NCBI GenBank assembly: GCA_025361465.1
Contig: JANYAG010000236.1
Span: 1 to 5,047 of the forward strand
Length of the DNA: 5,047 nucleotides
Direction: 5' to 3'
Source of the DNA: Gemmatimonadota bacterium
GTDB taxonomy: Bacteria; Gemmatimonadota; Gemmatimonadetes; Gemmatimonadales; GWC2-71-9
Shown here: positions 1 through 4,627 of the stretch, one piece after another
Layout: every line of letters begins with the position of its first letter
Position numbering within the stretch: the first letter of the stretch is position 1
Translations under genes and position numbers: made by a program
Notes under the pieces: generated by a model
What the model was told of the DNA's origin: nothing
Database searches by the model: none
Seen by the model: only the letters and a program-made list of their open reading frames with translations

Positions 1-1
1 G

Positions 2-70
2 CCGAAGCCGCTTCGCAAGCAGGGCGACTGGCTCCTCTTCGTCTTCCGTCCTGCCGCCGAGAAGAAGTAG
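2..70 (+). CDS. 3' end of an unidentified protein (partial, cut by window start)
   Basis: The frame beginning at base 2 is open from the window edge to a TAG at 68-70 and encodes PKPLRKQGDWLLFVFRPAAEKK. Nearly all third codon positions are G or C, as in the clear genes nearby, and the other two forward frames read less naturally, so this is probably the true C-terminus of a gene starting upstream. The tail is basic, with a short hydrophobic stretch (WLLFVF) that looks like a final beta strand. I do not recognise the family from 22 residues. The tRNA-Lys begins 12 bases after the stop with no terminator between, so the two may share a transcript. Confidence 0.55.
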   Translation, partial: PKPLRKQGDWLLFVFRPAAEKK

Positions 71-82
71 CGCAGCGAAGTT

Positions 83-154
83 GGGGGTGTAGCTCAATGG
101 TAGAGCAGCGGCCTTTTAAGCCGTAGGTTGTGGGTTCGAGCCCCACCGCCCCTA
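83..154 (+). tRNA. tRNA-Lys (anticodon UUU)
   Basis: A full cloverleaf can be drawn. The acceptor is 83-89 with 147-153, and the D stem is GCTC 92-95 with GAGC 103-106. The anticodon stem is GCGGC 108-112 with GCCGT 120-124, around loop CTTTTAA with anticodon TTT at 115-117. The variable loop has five bases. The T stem is GTGGG 130-134 with CCCAC 142-146, around TTCGAGC. The discriminator is A154 and CCA is not encoded. The first acceptor pair is G-U rather than G-C, and a second wobble (U-G) sits at the sixth pair. It decodes AAA/AAG lysine codons. It lies 12 bases after one gene and 19 bases before mltD, with no visible promoter or terminator of its own in either gap. Confidence 0.96.
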
Positions 155-173
155 TTCCCCGGAGGCCGTTCAG

Positions 174-1736
174 ATGCGACGCTCGCATTCCCCGCTGATC
201 TTGTGCCTGGTCGCCGCCTGTGGCGGCTCCTCGGCGCGCATCCAACCGGCGGCGTCGCCGGTTGTGGCGGCGGTCGCGAGCCCGTCCACCATGGATCCCG
301 TCCTGGTCCGGCAAGCCGATTCGCTGAGGCGCTTCCCGCCGCGCGCGATCGCCGGTGTGCCCCTGCGGGTCCTGCTCACCGCGAAAGACTCCGCCGCCGA
401 TGCAGCCGTGTTGGATTCACTCGCCAAGCTTGCCCCGGCCGACGCCTTGCCCGAGCTCAATCTTGCCGAATCACCGGTGTGGGACCTGAACGTCGCCGAC
501 TATGCGGCCCATCCGCGGGTGCAGTACTTCGTCGACTTCTTCTCCGGCAAGGGACACGATCGCTTCCAGATCTGGCTCGGTCGCATGGCGCAGTTCGAGC
601 CGTTTGTTCGCCAGCGACTGATCGAGCATTCGCTGCCCGGCGACCTGGTCTACCTCGCGCTGATCGAGTCCGGCTTCTCGGCCAATGCGGTGAGCCGAGC
701 GCGTGCCGTCGGGATGTGGCAGTTCATGGCTGCCACGGGCCGAGGCTATGGCCTCAACATCGACCGCTGGGTTGACGAGCGTCGTGATCCGATCCATGCC
801 ACCGATGCCGCCGTGCGCCATCTCGCCGACCTCACCACCCGGTTCGGGTCACCGTATCTCGCCGCGGCAGCCTACAATGCCGGGGCTGGCCGCGTGGAGC
901 GTGGCCTGGGCAGGATGAACTTCGGCAGTGGCATTGAGGACGATTCACTCGACCGGACGAGTGACGAGGCGTTCTTCTCGCTGGCCGACACGCGCCTGAT
1001 CAAGGCCGAGACCAAGGACTACGTCCCCAAGCTGATTGCCGCAGCCCTGATCGCCAAGGAGCCGGCGAAGTATGGCTTTGCCGCGATCGACGCGGTGGCG
1101 GTGTTCTCCCTCGATTCGGTGATCGTCAGCGGCGGCACCGGGCTTGACCTGGTCGCTCGGCTGGCCGACACCACGCTCGACGCGCTGCGCGAACTCAATC
1201 CCAACCTCCTCCGCTCGGTGACGCCGCCGGATCGCGACTACCCCGTGCGAGTGCCCACCGGCAGTGCGGCGCGGGTGGCACAGCGCTATGCCGAGATGGA
1301 TCCAGCGGCGCGGCGCGCGATTGCCATTCACACGGTGAAGGCCGGTGAGACGCTTGCCGGCGTGGCGAAGCGCTATGCGGTTTCGGCCGACCTGATTCGC
1401 GCGGCGAACAAGAGCGTCAGCGGCAGCCGCCTCCCGGCGGGGCGGTCGATCCTGATTCCATTGACCACCAGCATCCCCGCGAGCGCGCTCCGCGAGCCAT
1501 CGTCGGCGCTGCTCGGAGGCAGCTCGGTGGTGCACGTGGTCCGGAGTGGTGAGACGATTTCGGGGATTGCCAAGCGCTATCGGGTCTCGATCACATCGAT
1601 CCGACTGGCGAACAAGCTTACCACCAAGTCGATTCTTCGTGTGGGACAGCGGCTCGCCATTCGCGGCGCCTCGTCGAGGGCCGCGGTCAGGAGGGTCGCG
1701 ACGACTCCATCCAGGACGAAGGCCCGCGGGATCTAG
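174..1736 (+). CDS. mltD: MltD-type membrane-bound lytic murein transglycosylase, LysM-containing lipoprotein
   Basis: A 520-residue periplasmic enzyme expected to cleave the MurNAc-GlcNAc bond of peptidoglycan, forming 1,6-anhydro-MurNAc ends. The N-terminus is a lipoprotein signal: Arg-rich start, hydrophobic core, and lipobox VAAC with the lipidated Cys at residue 16. The SLT (GH23) domain spans about 135-250: the catalytic Glu is E165 in LIESGFSANAVS, followed by GMWQFM (180-185) and AYNAGAGRV (233-241). A middle segment at about 308-364, with ELNPN and TPPD, matches the degenerate LysM-like linker of MltD proteins. Two clear LysM modules for glycan binding follow at about 385-430 (HTVKAGETLAGVAKRYAV) and 453-497 (HVVRSGETISGIAKRYRV), then a basic Ser/Arg-rich tail. 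The ATG at 174 is supported by GGAGG at 161-165, eight bases upstream, and by the signal sequence. The gene starts 19 bases after tRNA-Lys and is probably co-transcribed with it. Its TAG overlaps the stop of the convergent gene. E. coli MltD is somewhat shorter (about 450 residues). Confidence 0.95.
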   Translation: MRRSHSPLILCLVAACGGSSARIQPAASPVVAAVASPSTMDPVLVRQADSLRRFPPRAIAGVPLRVLLTAKDSAADAAVLDSLAKLAPADALPELNLAESPVWDLNVADYAAHPRVQYFVDFFSGKGHDRFQIWLGRMAQFEPFVRQRLIEHSLPGDLVYLALIESGFSANAVSRARAVGMWQFMAATGRGYGLNIDRWVDERRDPIHATDAAVRHLADLTTRFGSPYLAAAAYNAGAGRVERGLGRMNFGSGIEDDSLDRTSDEAFFSLADTRLIKAETKDYVPKLIAAALIAKEPAKYGFAAIDAVAVFSLDSVIVSGGTGLDLVARLADTTLDALRELNPNLLRSVTPPDRDYPVRVPTGSAARVAQRYAEMDPAARRAIAIHTVKAGETLAGVAKRYAVSADLIRAANKSVSGSRLPAGRSILIPLTTSIPASALREPSSALLGGSSVVHVVRSGETISGIAKRYRVSITSIRLANKLTTKSILRVGQRLAIRGASSRAAVRRVATTPSRTKARGI

Positions 1737-1745
1737 CCCTTGCGG
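1724..1745. other. Small hairpin centred on the shared stop codons of convergent genes
   Basis: CCGC (1724-1727) pairs with GCGG (1742-1745), and GGG (1728-1730) pairs with CCC (1737-1739), leaving a two-base TT bulge and the six-base loop ATCTAG that carries both stop codons. There is no T-run on either side, so it is not a canonical intrinsic terminator. It may slow or help end transcription from both directions, but that is inference. In sequence this GC-rich, a stem this short could arise by chance. Confidence 0.3.
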
Positions 1746-2356
1746 CGCGGTCCGGCGGACATCACCGCATGCGAATAGCGCCCCTTCACCACGCTGCCGG
1801 AGTCCTGCTGGGCCGTCACGAAGGTCGGGCCCTTGTTGTAGGCTTCCAGGGCGAGGGCAACGTCCTGGTCGAAGCGCTTCAGCAGGTCCTTCAGATAGCG
1901 GAAGCCGATCCGCAAGTTCACGTCGGGGTTCATCAGGTCGGACGCGGCGACCGAGGCATCGTAGGAGCGCGCCGTGGGCAGCCGCAACTGGGTCAAGCCG
2001 ATGGCCGACGCCTCGCTCTGGACGCCGTTCTGAAAGCGGCTCTCGACATTCACCAGCTGGAAGCCGATGGCCGGTGGAATCCCCTCGGCGACGGCGTTGT
2101 CATAGATGCGGGCCGAGAGATCGCCCGGGATGCTGTAGCGACCGGAAAACTCCAATACCTGGTGGGCGCGCTCGAGCTCGGCGCGGGTGACCTTCAATTC
2201 GCCCTGCAGCGAGTCGACCTGACTCACGGTGTCGACCGCCCCGGGACGTGAGAGCAGGTCCCGTCCGGCCAGCACGTTGGACACCCCACCCAGCCCGAAG
2301 AGCGAGGCGGCCCCCACGATGATCACGGCGGCCTGCGCCACGATGCGTTTCATCAT
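1733..2356 (-). CDS. Small exported lytic transglycosylase (SLT / GH23 domain)
   Basis: A 207-residue protein with three parts. Residues 4-30 form a hydrophobic signal peptide or anchor (VAQAAVIIVGAASLFGLGGV, possible cleavage after VLA at 30). Residues 43-68 form a short charged, probable coiled-coil stretch. The SLT domain runs from about 78 to 200. The catalytic Glu is E105 in VNVESRF, followed by SAIGLTQL (118-124, the usual GLMQ motif with Thr for Met) and AYNKGP (172-177, for the usual YNAGP). It probably cleaves peptidoglycan at the membrane or in the periplasm. The start was chosen at 2356 because AGGAGG lies seven bases upstream and the signal sequence begins there; the frame stays open further upstream, but that stretch only shadows moaC. 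The second codon is also ATG. The start overlaps the moaC stop as ATGA, which suggests translational coupling. The stop shares CTAG with mltD. The subfamily is unknown; soluble-Slt-like or bacteriophage-like SLT proteins are alternatives. Confidence 0.9.
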   Translation of the reverse strand: MMKRIVAQAAVIIVGAASLFGLGGVSNVLAGRDLLSRPGAVDTVSQVDSLQGELKVTRAELERAHQVLEFSGRYSIPGDLSARIYDNAVAEGIPPAIGFQLVNVESRFQNGVQSEASAIGLTQLRLPTARSYDASVAASDLMNPDVNLRIGFRYLKDLLKRFDQDVALALEAYNKGPTFVTAQQDSGSVVKGRYSHAVMSAGPRRKG

Positions 2357-2874
2357 GCTGATTCCTCCTGGTGCGAGTTCCGTCGATCGGCCGCACGCCA
2401 GTCTCCGCTGCTGCCGCCCGATTTCTCGAGCAGCCGGATGCCTTCGATGCGCATCTGCCGGTCCACGGCCTTGACCATGTCGTACACGGTGAGGCAGGCC
2501 ACGCTCACCGCGGTGAGTGCTTCCATTTCGACGCCGGTGCGGGCGGTGGCACTGGCTCGCGCGACCACGCGCAACCCAGGCCACTCCGGCGCAAGTTCGA
2601 CTGCCACGTCGACCTGATCCATCGCCAGCGGATGACAGAGCGGGATCAGGTCACTGGTCCGCTTGGCCCCCATGACCCCGGCAAGTTCTGCCACGGCAAT
2701 CACGTCGCCCTTCTCCACGGCCGCGTCGCGCACGGCCGCAAAGGCCGCCGCTGACATCACCACGCGACCCTCGGCCACCGCGACCCGGTGCGTCACCGGC
2801 TTGTTGCCGACATCAACCATGCGAGCCCGCCCGGCGGCATCGACGTGGGTCAGGCGTTCGCTGCGTGCCCTCAC
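2353..2874 (-). CDS. moaC: Cyclic pyranopterin monophosphate synthase MoaC
   Basis: A 173-residue enzyme of molybdenum cofactor synthesis. With MoaA it converts GTP to cyclic pyranopterin monophosphate; MoaC acts on the 3',8-cyclo-GTP made by MoaA in the cytoplasm. The N-terminus LTHVDAAGRARMVDV (8-22) matches the usual MoaC start and supports the GTG at 2874 over the internal ATG at 2820. Conserved blocks follow: EKGDV with Lys55, KRTSDLIPLCHPL (71-83) with His81, GVEMEALTAVSVACLTVYDMVKA (114-136) with Asp132 and Lys135, and LLEKSGG (148-154). By alignment from memory, Lys55, Asp132 and Lys135 correspond to the catalytic K51, D128 and K131 of E. coli MoaC. After SGG there is an extra charged tail of about 19 residues that covers the ribosome site of the next gene; E. 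coli MoaC has 161 residues. The GTG start overlaps the holB stop as GTGA. No moaA, moaB, moaD or moaE lies in the window. Confidence 0.97.
   Translation of the reverse strand: MRARSERLTHVDAAGRARMVDVGNKPVTHRVAVAEGRVVMSAAAFAAVRDAAVEKGDVIAVAELAGVMGAKRTSDLIPLCHPLAMDQVDVAVELAPEWPGLRVVARASATARTGVEMEALTAVSVACLTVYDMVKAVDRQMRIEGIRLLEKSGGSSGDWRAADRRNSHQEESA
2364..2369 (-). promoter_or_regulatory. Ribosome binding site fixing the start of the small transglycosylase
   Basis: The - strand reads AGGAGG, a perfect anti-16S match, seven bases before the ATG at 2356. It lies inside the last codons of moaC, so those codons (HQEES) serve both protein coding and ribosome recruitment. This site decides the start against the much longer open frame that reaches 2584. 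Confidence 0.85.
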
Positions 2875-3929
2875 GCGGCACCCAGGACGGCCAGGTCGTC
2901 GACCAGTGCGGCCAGCAGCAGCTGCGGGTTGACGTTGCCCTGAGCTCGTTCGCGGGTCAGCAGGACCCGCTGCACCGCGTCGAGGAAGCCAACCGCTTCC
3001 CGCCCTTCCGTCACCGCATGTCGGGCCTGGCGAGCGAGCATGGTGGCGAGGGCGTCGAGCATCGCGGTGAACTCACCTCGGGCTGACCAGGACCCTTGCT
3101 TGAGGGTGCGGGCGAGCATGGCCGGGTTGCCATCGCGGACCGCGCTCAGCAGTTCCTTGGCGCTCTGGCGAGCCTTTGCCGCCGTCCCGTCCTTGCCACT
3201 GCCCACGGCGGTGCCGATGAGTCCGCGTGCGGCGCTCACGACGTCGTCCGTAGCCAGGGCAGGGGCGTTGGTCATCAGGAACTCCTTGACGTCTTCGTCA
3301 CTCAGCTTGCTGACGCGGACCGGTACGGTGCGCGAGCGAATCGTTGGCAATACCAGTCCCGGCTCGGCGGTGGTCAGCACGAAGAGGGAACGCGGCGGTG
3401 GTTCTTCGAGCAGCTTGAGCAGGGCATTCGCCGCCTCGGGGCTCGACTCCTGTGGCACCAGCCGCTCGGCGTTGCCAACAATGAAAACTCGCCAGCCACC
3501 CTCGGCGGCCATGAGGGTGATCCGACGCTGGAGCCATCGTGCTGACGCAATGCCATGACTCGACATTCCATCGGGGACGCCCCAGAGTGGTGTGGCACGG
3601 CGCTCGGCCATCGCCGTGGCGAGGGCCTCGGCCACTTCTTCGACCTGCTTGTCGGGTTCCGAGGCCTTGGGCCGCGGGACCGGAATCATCCAGTGGACGT
3701 CCGGGTGAGCCAGGTTCAACACCTTGAGGCAGGCGCTGCAGGTGCCGCACGGCTCATCGCCCTTCGGAGTGGAGCACACCAGGCGCTGGGCGAGCCAGAG
3801 ACCGAGGCGCTGCTTCCCCGCACCGGCGGGGCCAGTGACGAGCAGCACCTGCGGCAGGCGATCGTGGGTGATCGCCCTGGAGAGGCGTCGGCGCAGTTCG
3901 ATATGACCAGCAAAAGGTGCCAGTGGCAT
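2871..3929 (-). CDS. holB: DNA polymerase III delta' subunit (clamp loader)
   Basis: A 352-residue AAA+ protein of the clamp-loader complex, which loads the beta sliding clamp on primed DNA. Numbered from the ATG at 3929, a P-loop GPAGAGK lies at 33-39, followed by Gln where ATPases have Thr or Ser. Four cysteines at 52, 61, 64 and 67 (C-x8-CGTCSAC) form the zinc module typical of DnaX/HolB. The Walker B region reads VFIVGNAERL (about 148-157), without the acidic pair. EAANALLKLLEEPPP (165-179) is diagnostic. IRSRT (197-201) stands for the SRC motif and keeps the arginine finger, Arg200. Both nucleotide motifs are degenerate, which fits delta', a non-hydrolysing stator, rather than DnaX. The alternative GTG start at 3953 adds eight residues (MPRRLFSW). 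I prefer ATG because MPLAPFAGHIELRRRL resembles family N-termini, but neither start has a clear ribosome site. It is the first gene of the operon with moaC and the small transglycosylase. Confidence 0.93.
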   Translation of the reverse strand: MPLAPFAGHIELRRRLSRAITHDRLPQVLLVTGPAGAGKQRLGLWLAQRLVCSTPKGDEPCGTCSACLKVLNLAHPDVHWMIPVPRPKASEPDKQVEEVAEALATAMAERRATPLWGVPDGMSSHGIASARWLQRRITLMAAEGGWRVFIVGNAERLVPQESSPEAANALLKLLEEPPPRSLFVLTTAEPGLVLPTIRSRTVPVRVSKLSDEDVKEFLMTNAPALATDDVVSAARGLIGTAVGSGKDGTAAKARQSAKELLSAVRDGNPAMLARTLKQGSWSARGEFTAMLDALATMLARQARHAVTEGREAVGFLDAVQRVLLTRERAQGNVNPQLLLAALVDDLAVLGAA

Positions 3930-3967
3930 CCATGAAAATAGTCGGCGGGGCACCAGAATGGAAGCGT

Positions 3968-3996
3968 CAGATATGTGTTAAAATGGTTATCCACAA
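3968..3996 (-). promoter_or_regulatory. Candidate promoter of the holB-moaC-transglycosylase operon
   Basis: On the - strand TTGTGG (3996-3991) could be the -35 box and TATCTG (3973-3968) the -10, with exactly 17 bases between. Both match the sigma-70 consensus only partly. An overlapping alternative is TTGGAA with GATAAC, 18 bases apart, slightly upstream. The segment is the most AT-rich in the window and lies just before holB. Initiation around 3961 would leave a leader of about 30 bases to the ATG at 3929, which favours ATG over GTG as start. The -35 box overlaps the DnaA-box match. Confidence 0.3.
3987..3995 (+). promoter_or_regulatory. DnaA-box match TTATCCACA upstream of holB
   Basis: A perfect match to the consensus 9-mer TTATNCACA, in its strongest form TTATCCACA, sits 58 bases upstream of the holB ATG and inside its probable promoter. 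A one-mismatch copy in the opposite orientation lies at 4090-4098 (TGTGAGTAA on the + strand), and a two-mismatch copy at 3974-3982. DnaA-ATP binding here could tie clamp-loader expression to the replication cycle; that is inference. One box without dnaA, dnaN or gidA nearby does not make an origin. Confidence 0.4.
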
Positions 3997-4047
3997 CGAC
4001 TTAGAGTGATTCCAATGGCAGTGAAACAGCCAGCTTGGCGCAAGCGC

Positions 4048-4109
4048 GTGCTCAGGTGTAAGAGTGAGCACTTGCTCCCGATAACGTGTTGTGAGTAACC
4101 GCTCACTTT
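4048..4109. repeat. Cluster of inverted GCTCA / TGAGC half-sites with competing hairpins
   Basis: GTGCTCA (4048-4054) is perfectly complementary to TGAGCAC (4065-4071) across a 10-base loop. The same right arm, as AGTGAGC (4063-4069), is also perfectly complementary to GCTCACT (4101-4107), extending by one G-U and one A-U pair to 4061 and 4109. A third option pairs GTGAG (4091-4095) with CTCAC (4102-4106). The half-site TGAG/CTCA thus occurs four times in alternating orientation. It could be a regulator's operator for holB or a small RNA able to switch between folds. Neither a protein partner nor a transcript is shown by the sequence. Confidence 0.4.
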
Positions 4110-4263
4110 CGACAGATGGAGGAGCTTTCCAGGTAGATCTGGTCGAATTGTGGCCGATAACCGGACCAGGGTACCAAAGGCGCCCGAAGGGCCGAAATCG
4201 AAGGATTGATGACGGGGAGGCAGGAACAGAGGATCGCGGAGGGACGAGCGCGGGGGTCAGAAT

Positions 4264-4309
4264 CGCCACTGCGTCCCCCTGAGCGAAGCGAAGGGGACGC
4301 GTGGTGGCG
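4264..4309. repeat. REP-like imperfect palindrome with CCCTGAGCGAAGCGAAGGG core
   Basis: The inner stem GCGTCCCC (4271-4278) with GGGGACGC (4293-4300) is perfect. An outer stem CGCCAC (4264-4269) with GTGGCG (4304-4309) continues it across a small internal loop (T against GTG). The loop holds GAGCGAAGCG, which contains GCGAAGC, a heptamer known to form an exceptionally stable mini-hairpin in DNA. The core resembles palindromic intergenic repeats found in many copies in several high-GC genomes and metagenome bins (reverse form CCCTTCGCTTCGCTCAGGG, whose translation gives peptides such as LRFAQGD). It is probably one copy of a dispersed REP-type family, mobilised by a RAYT transposase elsewhere or maintained as a structural element. 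Only one copy lies in the window. Confidence 0.6.
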
Positions 4310-4364
4310 TTGCGGCGAAGCGAGTCCACTGCTGGCAGGCTCCGAATCGGCACCGGTTCCATGC

Positions 4365-4393
4365 TTGTTTCGGACTCTCCGGCGCAGTACTTT
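4365..4393 (+). promoter_or_regulatory. Candidate promoter of tRNA-Asn
   Basis: TTGTTT (4365-4370) and TACTTT (4388-4393) are separated by 17 bases and lie 34 bases before the tRNA. Each box matches the sigma-70 consensus at only three of six positions. The tRNA needs its own promoter, because nothing on the + strand is transcribed into it from the left within this window, and this is the best-placed pair I see. Initiation near 4400 would give a 5' leader of about 28 bases, removed by RNase P. Confidence 0.3.
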
Positions 4394-4427
4394 GCCGCCG
4401 CGCTGGAGACCATGTGGCGCGTCATCT

Positions 4428-4500
4428 TCCCGAGTAGCTCAGTCGGTAGAGCAGCTGACTGTTAATCAGCGGGTCGGGGGTTCGAGTCCCTCCTCGGGAG
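4428..4500 (+). tRNA. tRNA-Asn (anticodon GUU)
   Basis: The cloverleaf is complete. The acceptor TCCCGAG (4428-4434) pairs with CTCGGGA (4493-4499), and the D stem is GCTC 4437-4440 with GAGC 4449-4452. The anticodon stem is GCTGA 4454-4458 with TCAGC 4466-4470, with anticodon GTT at 4461-4463. The variable loop has five bases. The T stem is GGGGG 4476-4480 with CCCTC 4488-4492, around TTCGAGT. The discriminator is G4500 and CCA is not encoded. It is a single-gene unit ended by the terminator five bases on. Confidence 0.97.
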
Positions 4501-4504
4501 CTTG

Positions 4505-4531
4505 ACGGGTCCACTTCTGTGGGCCCGTTTT
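4505..4531 (+). terminator. Rho-independent terminator of tRNA-Asn
   Basis: ACGGGTCCAC (4505-4514) pairs with GTGGGCCCGT (4519-4528) over ten pairs, one of them a G-U, around the four-base loop TTCT. It is followed by TTT (TTTTC counting the last stem base). The GC-rich stem, short loop and T-run fit an intrinsic terminator that separates the tRNA from the DUF5107-like gene. Confidence 0.9.
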
Positions 4532-4627
4532 CATTCCGGGGATGGCGCGTCGGCGGTGGTGTACGCCTTTACTATTGAGGCACACCCCAACACACCTCCG
4601 AAGGGGTCCAACCCCGGAGCCGGCCTG

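Larger units (their letters stand above)
3930..4427. other. Intergenic region of about 500 bases without a credible gene
   Basis: No frame here shows family motifs or the codon pattern of its neighbours. The stretch at about 3968-4015 is clearly more AT-rich than the genes and probably carries the holB promoter. From right of that it holds a half-site cluster (4048-4109), a weak inverted repeat CTGGTC/GACCAG (4139-4144 with 4164-4169), a small GAA-loop hairpin GCCC/GGGC (4182-4192), a REP-like palindrome (4264-4309) and a possible tRNA-Asn promoter (4365-4393). The 9-mer GCGAAGCGA occurs at 4283-4291 and 4315-4323, and CCACTGC at 4266-4272 and 4326-4332. I saw no match to the conserved cores of SRP RNA, RNase P RNA or tmRNA. 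Confidence 0.6.

Noticed and set aside
945..1535. 196-codon - strand open frame inside mltD
   Set aside because: It is antisense to the mltD SLT/LysM region, Arg-rich, and without any recognisable motif; it arises from the high GC content.
2357..2584. 76-codon N-terminal extension of the small transglycosylase frame
   Set aside because: It reads Arg/His-rich nonsense in a shifted frame of moaC. The AGGAGG site and the signal peptide place the start at 2356.
3968..4110. Chromosomal origin of replication
   Set aside because: There is only one perfect DnaA box plus one near-match, with no DnaA-box cluster, no long AT-rich unwinding element, and no dnaA, dnaN, rpmH or gidA neighbours.
3967..4425. 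152-codon - strand open frame containing PLRFAQGD
   Set aside because: LRFAQGD is the typical translation of the palindromic repeat at 4264-4309. The rest is AT-richer intergenic sequence with no ribosome site or family motif.
4428..4500. Genomic island attachment site at tRNA-Asn
   Set aside because: tRNA-Asn genes are frequent integration targets, but I see no second copy of the tRNA 3' end and no integrase in the window. The terminator follows the tRNA directly.
4206..4505. 99-codon + strand open frame ending in VAQSVEQLTVNQRVGGSSPSSGA
   Set aside because: This C-terminal peptide is the translation of tRNA-Asn itself, a well-known spurious protein found in many annotations. The upstream part is the REP-like palindrome and shows no codon bias.
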